Source: Streptococcus suis
GTDB lineage: Bacteria > Bacillota > Bacilli > Lactobacillales > Streptococcaceae
Length of the DNA stretch: 64,000 nt
Reading direction: 5' to 3'
Assembly: GCF_002960445.1 (NCBI RefSeq)
Contig: NZ_POJD01000075.1
Coordinates: 32,809 to 96,808, forward strand
Positions 44,996-54,800 of the stretch are shown here, in pieces. Positions within the stretch are counted from its first letter, which is position 1. Each line of letters opens with the position of its first letter. Made by a program: the position numbers and the translations under genes. Under the pieces are notes generated by a model. The model did no database searches. It had not been told where the DNA came from and was given only the letters and a program-made list of their open reading frames with translations.

Positions 44996-46501
44996 ATGAC
45001 TGTTTATAATATCAATCTGGGGATAGGCTGGGCCAGTAGTGGTGTAGAATATGCCCAGGCTTATCGGGCTCAACTACTCCGTCGCAAGGGAGTGGAGGCA
45101 AAGTTTATTTTTACAGATTTCTTTGGTCAGGATAATTTGGCTGATCTGACCCGAAATATAGGGTTTGAGGATGATGAGATTATCTGGCTCTACACTTTTT
45201 TCACGGATCAAAAAGTGGCTCCGATTAGTTATAGGCTGGATCAGCTTCGAAAGGATGTTGCAGGAAAGGTGACTAGAGAAGAGCGGGATGGTAAGATTGT
45301 ACGTTACTTCTATGATGAAGAGGATTTTTTCCTAACAGCCTATCTGCGTCAGGAGGATCAAGACCTGGTACACCGTGTTGAATACGTTTCTAGGGGAATG
45401 TTGATACGGAAGGACTTTTTCACTTATATGAGAAGTTTTAGTGAGTACTATACTCCTCGTGAAAACAGGGCTTATCTCTATCTCCGTCGCTATTTTAATG
45501 AAGATGGTTCGGTTGCCTATGAAGAGGTAATTGATGGGGAAAATTCCGTCTACCGTATGCCAGACGCCATCCTGTCATCCAAGGATGAATGGATTGCCTA
45601 TTTTATGCAACAATTACAACTGACTGCCCAGGACATTGTCATCTTGGATCGTGCGACAGGTACAGGACAGGCTGTTTTTGCTAATAAAGGGCCAGCCAGA
45701 CTGGGAGTGGTTATTCACGCAGAGCACTACAGTCCCAATAGTTTGACAGACCAAACTATTCTTTGGAATAATTTCTATGATTACCAGTTTGTCCATGCCG
45801 ATAGCGTTGATTTCTTTATCACCTCTACCCAGAGGCAAAAAGAAGTTCTGGAAGAACAATTTGCTCGGTATGTTGGGAAGGTTCCCCGTGTTTTAGACAT
45901 ACCAGTAGGAAGTATTGATAGCGTTCGTCATTCAGCAAAAAGGAAGCCCTACTCCATCATTACAGCTTCGCGTTTGGCTACAGAAAAACACGTAGATTGG
46001 TTGACCAAGGCTGTGATTGCGACAAAGCCCTATCTGCCAGAATTAACGTTTGATATTTATGGCAGTGGTGGCGAGCAAGGTAAAATCGAAACTATTATTA
46101 AGGAGCATGGTGCAGAAGACTATATCCAGCTAAGGGGGCATCAGGATTTGACAGATGTTTATCAGAATTATGAGCTTTATCTTACAGCCTCAAAAAGCGA
46201 AGGGTTTGGTTTGACCTTGCTAGAAGCTATTGGTTCTGGATTGCCCCTTATTGGTTTTGATGCTCCATACGGCAACCAGACCTTTATTCAACATGGAGTC
46301 AATGGCTATCTCCTATCATTTCCACAAGTAGAAGATGAACAAGTCATCATTGCTGACTATTGCCAGGCTATTCGGACCTTCTTTGAAGAGGATAATCGCC
46401 AAGCTATGCAGGATGCTTCTTACCAAGTTGCTTCCGGATTTTTGACTGATGAGATTGAGCAAAGATGGCTAGACTTAGTAGAGGAGGGGATGGAACAATG
46501 A
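44996..46501 (+). CDS. gtfA: GtfA, O-GlcNAc transferase catalytic subunit (accessory Sec locus)
   Basis: A 501-aa GT4-family glycosyltransferase starting MTVYNINLGIGWASSGVEYA, with the donor-site regions SIITASRLATEKHVDWLTKA (residue ~320) and LTASKSEGFGLTLLEAIGSG (residue ~398). In complex with GtfB it puts GlcNAc on Ser/Thr of the serine-rich repeats in the cytosol. It follows secA2 by 12 bases with AGGAAAGG. It is clearly related to, but distinct from, the gtfA copy at 32365-33888. Confidence 0.93.
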   Translation: MTVYNINLGIGWASSGVEYAQAYRAQLLRRKGVEAKFIFTDFFGQDNLADLTRNIGFEDDEIIWLYTFFTDQKVAPISYRLDQLRKDVAGKVTREERDGKIVRYFYDEEDFFLTAYLRQEDQDLVHRVEYVSRGMLIRKDFFTYMRSFSEYYTPRENRAYLYLRRYFNEDGSVAYEEVIDGENSVYRMPDAILSSKDEWIAYFMQQLQLTAQDIVILDRATGTGQAVFANKGPARLGVVIHAEHYSPNSLTDQTILWNNFYDYQFVHADSVDFFITSTQRQKEVLEEQFARYVGKVPRVLDIPVGSIDSVRHSAKRKPYSIITASRLATEKHVDWLTKAVIATKPYLPELTFDIYGSGGEQGKIETIIKEHGAEDYIQLRGHQDLTDVYQNYELYLTASKSEGFGLTLLEAIGSGLPLIGFDAPYGNQTFIQHGVNGYLLSFPQVEDEQVIIADYCQAIRTFFEEDNRQAMQDASYQVASGFLTDEIEQRWLDLVEEGMEQ

Positions 46502-47823
46502 TTTATCTATTTGATACCTATCATCAAGGGAGTTGGGATCTCCATTATTCCCTTCTTCGCTCGGGTTATCACCATCCGGTCATTGTCTTAAATGATGACG
46601 GTTTTTTACCCCATGATGTGACATCGCCTTATCGTTTTTTCACCCAGTATGATCAAATGGAAGGCCAACCACTGTATTTTAATCAGGTACAAACTCCGGA
46701 TTTTTGGGAAATTCGGGGCGATAATAGCCAGGCTGCTGTTTATAACTATGCTAATAAACGTGCCCAAATTCATTACGCCCATCCAAGTCATCAACGTTTC
46801 GTCAAGGCGGTGGATTGGTATGATGAGGGAGGGAGGCTAGTAGTGACTGACCGATACAACGACAAGGGAGTGCGTTTTGGTCAGACCAGTTATGACAGGC
46901 AGGGGCAGGCTACTCAAACAAGCTATTATGGACTTAATGGGCAAGAAGTTTTGGTTGAAAATCATGGAACAGGCGACTTAATTTTGAACTATCAAAATCA
47001 TATTCATTTTTTTAAAACGAAGCATGAATGGATTGCCTTCTATTTCGAGGTGGCAGGTTTTGAACTAGATCGAATTCTCTACAATAGTCTAGGTTTATCC
47101 TTCTTGACCAGTTTCTATCTCAATAAAGATGGTCAAGATATGCTTTTCTGGCAGGAACCCCTTCAGGACAGTATTCCGGGCAACATGCTTCTTTTGCTCA
47201 ATAAGCAGAGCAGACGACCGGCTAAGGTAGTGGTGCAGGATCGGGTAACCTATGAACGCCTAGTGGACTTGGCAAGTCCAGAACAGAGGGAACAGATTGT
47301 CTATGTAGGCTTCCTTTATCCTTTTAAGGAAACAAGACCGATGAAGGCAGAAGCGTTGATTTTGACTAATTCTGACCAAATCGAGCAATTAGAGAGCCTA
47401 ATTATAGGCTTACCTAATCTTCATTTCCATATCGGTGCCATTACTGAGATGTCCAGCCGTTTGATGGCTGTCGGCAATCATGCCAATGTGACCCTTTACC
47501 CGAACATCTCAATGGACATGGTGAGGGAACTCTATCAGAAAACAAGTATTTATTTGGATATCAACCATGGCGATGAGATATTATCGGCAGTACGAACCGC
47601 TTTCGAGCATCGTTTGTTGATTTTTGCCTTCGCTGAAACAGCTCATGCTAAGGCTTATTTAGCCAAGGAAAACTGTTTAGCTTCCTCGCAGGTTGAGGTG
47701 CTGATAGCTAAAATTAGGCGGCTATTGAACCAGCCAGGTGAGGAAGTTAGTCGTTTACTGACTTGTCAGGAAGAAGAAGCGAATTTAGCAGATGTGGTTG
47801 ATTATCAGCATTTGCTAGGATAG
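46498..47823 (+). CDS. gtfB: GtfB, O-GlcNAc transferase acceptor-binding subunit
   Basis: A 441-aa GtfB: start MIYLFDTYHQGSWDLHYSLL, HPVIVLNDDGFLPHDVTSPY and AIGIT-like later segments such as HIGAITEMSSRLMAVGNHAN. GtfB lacks catalytic residues and holds the acceptor for GtfA. The start at 46498 overlaps the gtfA stop (ATGA), with GGAGGGG upstream. A small asp4-like gene follows after eight bases. Confidence 0.92.
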   Translation: MIYLFDTYHQGSWDLHYSLLRSGYHHPVIVLNDDGFLPHDVTSPYRFFTQYDQMEGQPLYFNQVQTPDFWEIRGDNSQAAVYNYANKRAQIHYAHPSHQRFVKAVDWYDEGGRLVVTDRYNDKGVRFGQTSYDRQGQATQTSYYGLNGQEVLVENHGTGDLILNYQNHIHFFKTKHEWIAFYFEVAGFELDRILYNSLGLSFLTSFYLNKDGQDMLFWQEPLQDSIPGNMLLLLNKQSRRPAKVVVQDRVTYERLVDLASPEQREQIVYVGFLYPFKETRPMKAEALILTNSDQIEQLESLIIGLPNLHFHIGAITEMSSRLMAVGNHANVTLYPNISMDMVRELYQKTSIYLDINHGDEILSAVRTAFEHRLLIFAFAETAHAKAYLAKENCLASSQVEVLIAKIRRLLNQPGEEVSRLLTCQEEEANLADVVDYQHLLG

Positions 47824-47831
47824 GAGAAACC

Positions 47832-48011
47832 ATGAGCAGAGAACATCCCTTGAAAGAACGGATTGAACAACGCTTGGAAGATGAGCGGTATGTCCTTCCT
47901 GAAAAAAAGAAAAAAAAGAGAGGCTTTGATTTTCATATCATCATTACTCTTTCGGTGCTAATTAGTTTGGGTTTAATTATTTTCAGGATTATTCAATTCT
48001 TTTTTAAATAG
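47832..48011 (+). CDS. asp4: Asp4-like small membrane protein of the accessory Sec system
   Basis: A 59-aa protein (start MSREHPLKERIEQRLEDERY), with a basic stretch and a single C-terminal membrane segment (FHIIITLSVLISLGLIIF). It is located right after gtfB with a TAGGAGAAA ribosome site. Size, position and topology match Asp4, the SecE-like accessory subunit of SecY2 systems. The codons for EKKKKKRG contain A7 and A8 tracts. No Asp5 (SecG-like) gene is seen downstream, where a terminator follows at once. Confidence 0.75.
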   Translation: MSREHPLKERIEQRLEDERYVLPEKKKKKRGFDFHIIITLSVLISLGLIIFRIIQFFFK

Positions 48012-48020
48012 ATTTAGTGG

Positions 48021-48083
48021 GGGTTGGAAAGAACTCGACCAAGAGATGAGATTTGCTTTGCAAATCTCATCTCCAACCTTTTT
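48021..48083 (+). terminator. terminator of the secY2-asp4 operon
   Basis: GAGATGAGATTTGC / GCAAATCTCATCTC, a 14-bp stem extended by GGTTGGA/TCCAACC and followed by TTTTT. Confidence 0.92.
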
Positions 48084-48144
48084 ACCTCACTTTTGTATTT
48101 GTCGGTTTGGGCGGAAACAGTTCGCTGAATGGTTTCATGTCACT

Positions 48145-48380
48145 GGATTGTTTTGCTACAAACTGCGTTTGTCTTATTTCCCACCTTAACCAATTTTTTG
48201 GATTGTTTTGATACAAACTGCGTTTGTCTTATTTCCCACCTTAACCAATCTTTTGGATTGTTTTGATACAAACTGCGTTTGTTTTATCTCCCGCCTTAAA
48301 CAATCTTTGGATTGTTTTGATACAAACTGCGTTTGTTTTATTTCCCACCTTAACCAATCTTTTAGATTGTTTAAGCAATC
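48145..48380 (+). repeat. 55-bp tandem repeat array upstream of the serine-rich repeat gene
   Basis: Units start at 48145, 48200, 48255 and 48309 (spacings 55, 55, 54), with a fifth partial unit at 48364. Each begins GGATTGTTTTGATACAAACT and contains the palindrome ACAAACTGCGTTTGT and a TTTCCCACCTTAACCAAT segment. Copies differ by a few substitutions. A translated frame through the array gives a Cys/Phe repeat with no ribosome site and is considered a by-product. Confidence 0.9.
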
Positions 48381-48421
48381 AACACTGCGCTGAGAGGTTG
48401 ATATGAACTTTGTGAAGTGTC
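48379..48421 (-). repeat. copy of a dispersed repeat shared with 62098-62140
   Basis: The reverse complement contains TCAACCTCTCAGCGCAGTG followed by TTGA and a preceding CACTTC..AAG. The same pattern is on the plus strand at 62098-62140 (TCAACATCTCAGCGCAGTG, then GTTGA). Confidence 0.65.
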
Positions 48422-48448
48422 GCTGGGCTTAGGCCCAGCCTCTTTTTA
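48422..48448 (+). terminator. terminator-like hairpin after the repeat array
   Basis: GCTGGGC-TTAG-GCCCAGC followed by CTCTTTTT. From here to 48740 no gene or structured element was recognised. Confidence 0.75.
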
Positions 48449-48748
48449 TATACTCTTTTGTTAGCCGGCAGTCCGTAAGATTAGGGGCAAGGGGGATGCT
48501 TGCTGACTTAGTGGGTTGATAGTGGAAATATGGCAAAGGCCTTCCTGTTATTTCTCGTTGATGGATAGTGAGATATTGGCTTGACCATAATTACTTGAGT
48601 GGGGGGATGAACTATGAGGAAAGAGGAGCAGGAATTGTCTATTGAGAAGCGATTAGGCTTGAAATGAAGGGGTGGACTTAATGAGTTCATTGACTTAGGT
48701 AATCTTCATAAAATTCTATATATAAATGTAAAATATTTGGGTTTTTAG

Positions 48749-48777
48749 TTGAGAAAATGCCCCTTTTCTGATAAAAT
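48749..48777 (+). promoter_or_regulatory. promoter of the serine-rich repeat protein gene
   Basis: TTGAGA (48749-48754), 17-bp spacer, TAAAAT (48772-48777) preceded by TG. Start of transcription near 48784 would give a leader of about 84 nt ending in ATAGGAG before the ATG. Confidence 0.6.
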
Positions 48778-48867
48778 AATAGGAAAAATTCAAAAAACTA
48801 TATATCATTTTATGGTATTTGTATGAAAATTGAAGTGATTGTAACCTTAGATTAAATAGGAGTTTTT

Positions 48868-51800
48868 ATGAACCGTAAGCGTTTTAATAAGGATTTTGAC
48901 GAGATTGGGCGGAAGAGTCGGGTCAAAATGCATAAATCGGGTAAAAATTGGGTGCGGACAGTCCTGTCACAGCTCAGTCTTTTACGCGTCATTAAGGGCA
49001 GGGGGCAGGAAACAATTGCCATGCCACTTATTGAAAAACAGGAGCGATTGGAGAGTTCGCGCTTGACCTACTTGAAGGCCTTGCTGGCTTCAGGTGCAGT
49101 TGTATCGGGCACGGCTCTTGCACCAGATATTTTTGCGGAAGAGCAAGTAGTTGCTGTCGAGAATCAATTAGAAGGGGAAACAGATACCCTTGTTGACAAG
49201 GATGTAGTTATTGTTGAAACGGTGACATCTGAGGTTGTTTCAGAGCAAGTGGTTTCCGTGTCAACAGTCATTTCAGAACAACCGTCGATTTCTGATACAA
49301 GTTCTCAGTCTTTGAGTTATTCGGCCTCACTAAGTAGTAGTGAGGTTACTAGCCAGTCACTACTGACAAGTGAAAGTGTCAGCCAGTCTGCTTCGGATAG
49401 TTTGTCTAGTTCTGAGAGTGCTAGCAGTTCTGCCTCAGTTTCTACTTCAACTTCTGCATCTACCTCTACCTCTGTTTCTGCATCGGTTTCAGCGAGCGAG
49501 TCGCTCTCTGCGTCAGTAGCTACAAAATCGTCCCTGACACACTCAACTACAAATGTTCCTTCCTCTGTAAGTCTGACGGAGAATAGGACAGCCTCGACAG
49601 AGGTCACATCTAGTCAGACAAGTCAAACCAGTCTGGAAGAAGCAAGTTCGGACCAAACAAGCTCTAGCCTAGTTGCTAGTGAGGACAAGGGAGCGACCTC
49701 GTGGGGACAGGTCTTGCATCTAACAGGGATAGACCCAGAATTAGCTCCAACTAATAGTGCTATTCTGGCTGTAGCAACAGCAAGTTCAGAGGTCACCACA
49801 GGCTTGTTGGCAAACAGTTTGAACAGCAGCTCATCCAGTCAGTCTGAAACTGCACAAGAGGCCAATAGTTTAGATTATTCCAATCTAGACCTAGCTATCG
49901 AAAGTTTAAATCATGCCTTAGCCTTTCCTGAAGTGGATGCTTCTATAACGACTGTCAGCCGATATGAGAAGTATCAAGCAGCCTTGCAGACTGCGCAAAC
50001 AGTCTGGACAGAGGCCTTGGAGCTGAGGTCCTCCCTATCAGCTAGTCAAGAGCAAGTAGAAGCGATGGCTCAAAAGGCTGGGCAAGCTGCTATCTCTCTA
50101 GCAGGTCGGATCAATCAGATAAAAGCAGCATCTGGAATGCTTCGGATGACCGAGGGAAGTGGAGTAAGAACCTCAATTGTAAATTGGACCAATGCTACTA
50201 CGACGGGTGTTATTCGGGCCGTTCGTGGAACGGTGACGAACCTCGCAGATGCTAATCCCGTGAAAACGATTCAGTGGGAAGTTGATGTTAGGACAGCTGC
50301 GGGCTATCTTGGTTTTTATGTATCGATGGATGCCGAACAAACCTTGACAGCCGCTCCAAGCTTGAACGGGGCCAGTCTAAGAGAAAATACCAATATTGAT
50401 CGAAAAGTACTAGAGGCAACAGTCGAAGGTACTAGGGTAACTGGTAGATCCTATACTCACCTGAGCAGATTGAATTCTGGTACTTATACAATTCGATTTA
50501 CGACAACGACTGAGGATCCTTCAGGAGCTCGTATCTTTGTTCAAGCAGGGACAAACTCTGTAAATAATCCATCAGTACGTGTAGGAGCGACAAGTGTTCA
50601 GGGAACAAATATTACCAACTACGATTATCCAACAGCAACAGCTGCTGGGGGAAATCACTCCGTTCAGCGACCGGGTCGAGCAATTTTGACCATGGCAGAC
50701 GTTGCTGATGTAGTGAAACCGAAGATTACACGGGCAGATGATATTTTTGTCTTTAAGGACACGCCAATTCGAGTAGTCGATCAGAATGGGAATTACCTCA
50801 GTGACCAAATGGCCTTTGCGACGGTATGGGATGATCGTGGTGTTACGGGTGTCAATGTATCCAATAAAACCAACAACCCTAATGCTGATTGGGCTACTAC
50901 GCAAAAAAATATTACAGAGCTAGGTCTGACACCGAGCGTTTCAGGAAATAAGCTCTATGTTTCGGGAACCTCCAACCAGACCTTGGCCAATACCTATGAG
51001 GGTGAGCGTCAAATTTTCATTACGGATGCAGCAGGTAATAGGAATCTATCTAATTCAACAGATGGCAATACGGAAGTAATCGCTGTTCGGATTATTGATG
51101 TGCATTCGATTGTCACTAATATTTCTAAAGATGTTCCGGCCAATCAAATTTTGGACAGAATCAAGTCAGAGCTGAATGCGAAAATTCAGAGTAATGAATT
51201 GCAAGAAGCCAACCTGAAGTATGTCATCGATGAAACCACACTACCTGGTGTTAACGAAACTAAAAATATTACAGTAAAATTCTGGGCTAAAATTGCAGAT
51301 TGGCAGGGGACGAATGGCCCAGATGCTGATACCCGAACACAGCACTTAGAAGCAACTGCTCAGGTCTTGGTAAACTATCCGCCTAGCATCACTAATGTTG
51401 CTCAGAATGTTTATGTTTTTGATCAGACGGCAACTACTGTTGCTAAAACTATTGCGACCGTAACAGATACTGCTAATCAGACTATAACAAACACAATCAG
51501 CGGAGCACCTGGTCTATCTGCCAATGCAGCAGGCCAGATTACTGCTAATCAGACATTTACAGGTGGAGTTGGTGCCCATCAGGCTACCTTGACAGCTACA
51601 GACAATCACAACAATAGTGCTACTGCAAACTTTGTTGTTCGTGCTTTTGATGTAACAGGCGGTCAGCCAATGGATGCAGAAGTAGGAAGCAAGGTTACAA
51701 CAGAAGCCATTCTTAACCATGTTAAGGCAACTGCTACTGGTGGAGCAGCAGGTTTAGCCGGTTCTGGTCTGGATAATATTGCTAACTACCGTATTCTATC

Positions 51801-54800
51801 AGGTTATGACACTCATCAGCCAACTCTTGGTCAAAAAACGGTACGGGTGCGCGTGACACTGACAGATGGAAATTACAAGGATGTCGATGTCCAGATCAAT
51901 TATAGGGATACCCAAGTTCCATCCGCTACCTTGCGAACTAATGCTATTTATGCTTTTGAAGGACAAGCCCTTCATTCTCCAATTGCCCTTGCTAGTCTGT
52001 CTGATAATTCAAATGGTTCTGGTTTGACTAGTGGTCAAGCTAGGGCGCAGATTGTCATGGCTAATTCTACAACGGAAAATGGCAAGGGTCTGACAATTGA
52101 TATTTCAGGTCAGGTTAGCGGCACTCCGACACTAGGCAGTCAGGGAACGTATGACAACAGAGTATTAGTTCAAGATTACGTTGGAAATACTGGGTACTCC
52201 AATACTTTCAATATGCATATTATGCGGGTAAATCCTGTAACTGAAACGAGAGAATACACAGGATCCAACCAGTTTACTCAGGATGAAATTGCTAGCCTTA
52301 TCAAGAATAAAATTGCAGCGGACAGCGGCATCAGTGTGGCGGATCTATCAGTACTGACCTACACGATTCCGAATCATACCTATGCAGTTGGTAGTCAAGC
52401 TATTCAGGCAACTGTTATTACACCAGCTGGTGATACGAAGATGGTTCCTGTTACCTTGAATTATACTGACACAAGGAACCCAACTATTACCAGCAGTCGA
52501 GATGTGACGGTTTTTGCTGGGAAACCAGTTGAAATGGTTGGGAATACAAACTTAATTCCGGTTACTGCTACAGATGTTTCTGGGGTAACCTATCAATTGA
52601 ACAATGCTAGTTTTGGCATAACTGTCAATCCAAGTACGGGACAAGTAGAGGGGACGGCAGTTGGTAATCCTGGTATCTATTCACGGACTGTTACAGTAAC
52701 AGATGGACAAGGTCGGATCACGACTTCTCCAATGTTCAAGATTTATGTTATCCAGGCAAATTCTAGTACGATTGAGAGAGAGTATGGTCAAACAATTTCA
52801 GTAGATGAAATCAAAGGCGCTATTAGTCTTGACAGAGGAACGAATGGCTCACCGGTTGATGTCAGGATGGAACTGTTAAGCCCAATTCCACACAATGCAA
52901 ATGGAACGGTTCAGGTTCGATTGACAACAGCAGAGAATGTGACAACCGTTGTTGATGTTCCAGTAATTTATACTAACCAAGCACCGGTTATCACGGTTCC
53001 ATCGCCCAAGACAGTTCTTAAGCAACCTACAGGTCGCCCAACCACAGTTAACTTAACGGACGGTGTTATTGTCAGTGATAGGGAAGATGACCGTTCTGCG
53101 ACGGATAATTTGGTAACGACGGTCACTTATGACATATTAGATAGTAATGGTCGTTCTGTTTTACAGGTTCCAGCTGCTTCAGCGTCGACAGTTGATCTTG
53201 GAAACCTAGCTGCGGGTGATTATACTGTTCGAGTATCGGCCCTTGATAGTGGTGGCACTCAGACGGTAACAGGCACTTATCCGTTGCGGATCAATGAAAA
53301 TACACCACCGGTTATTACGGCAACTGATCGAACACTGGATCGGAGTGATGCTCCTCAAATTGATTTATCAGTAGGAGTTACTATTCAGGATACGGAAGAT
53401 AATGCTTCAGGAACTCCTTTGACAGTTACCTACAAGGTTGTAGATGCTAAGGGTGTCACAATTTACGAAGGAACTAATCCAGCGATTTCGTCAAACTTAT
53501 TGCGAGCGGGTGTTTATTCTGTCACAGTTTCTGCGACGGATTCATATGGCGAAAAGACTGTAAAAACGTTTAGTTTAACGGTTACAGATAGGGTTTCGGT
53601 TTCCAATTCCATAAGTTTATCTGCTTCTGAATCGGCTTCAACTAGCGCAAGCACAAGTGCTTCAACTTCAGCAAGTACCAGCGCTTCAACTAGCGTAAGC
53701 ACATCAGCTTCAACGTCGGCAAGTACGAGTGCATCGACCTCAGCAAGTACCTCAGCTTCAACCTCTGCAAGTACTTCAGCCTCAACTAGCGCAAGCACAA
53801 GTGCATCGACGTCAGCAAGTACATCTGCGTCGACAAGTGCAAGTACCAGCTCCTCGACAAGTGCAAGTACCTCTGCTTCAGCGTCAGCAAGTACTTCAGC
53901 GTCAACAAGCGCAAGTACCAGTGCATCGACGTCAGTAAGTACTTCAGCGTCAACAAGCGCAAGTACCTCAGCTTCAACGTCAGCAAGCACAAGTGCTTCA
54001 ACCTCGGCAAGCACGTCCGCATCGACTAGCGCAAGTACTTCAGCCTCAACTAGCGCAAGCACAAGTGCATCGACGTCAGCCAGCACAAGTGCCTCAACGT
54101 CGGCAAGTACTTCAGCCTCAACTAGCGCAAGTACCAGTGCTTCCACGTCAGCAAGTACGTCAGCATCGATAAGCGCAAGTACGTCTGCGTCCACGTCGAC
54201 AAGTACATCTGCGTCGACAAGTGCAAGTACTTCAGCCTCAACCAGCGCAAGCACAAGTGCTTCCACGTCAGCAAGTACGTCTGCATCGACCTCTGCAAGT
54301 ACTTCAGCCTCAACCAGCGCAAGTACGAGTGCATCAACCAGCGCAAGTACGAGTGCATCAACTTCTGCAAGTACCAGTGCTTCCACGTCAGCAAGTACGT
54401 CTGCATCGACCTCTGCAAGCACGTCCGCATCGACAAGCGCAAGCACCAGTGCTTCAACCTCAGCAAGTACATCAGCTTCAACTAGCGTAAGTACCTCAGC
54501 CTCAACCAGCGCAAGTACTTCAGCCTCAACCAGCGCAAGCACCAGTGCTTCAACGTCGGCAAGTACTTCAGCCTCAACCAGCGCCAGCACGTCCGCTTCG
54601 ACCAGTGCAAGTACCTCTGCTTCAACTAGTGCAAGCACCAGTGCTTCAACTTCAGCAAGTACTTCAGCATCAACTAGTGCAAGCACCAGTGCTTCAACTT
54701 CAGCAAGTACTTCAGCATCGACTAGTGCAAGCACGTCTGCCTCAACTAGCGCAAGTACCAGTGCTTCAACTTCAGCAAGTACTTCAGCATCAACTAGTGC

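Noticed and set aside
48145..48380. CRISPR array
   Set aside because: The repeats are contiguous 55-bp units without unique spacers, and no cas genes are nearby.
48208..48393. 61-codon Cys/Phe repeat ORF in the 55-bp array
   Set aside because: No ribosome site; the repeat in the peptide simply mirrors the DNA repeat, whose unit length of 55 is not a multiple of three over all copies.
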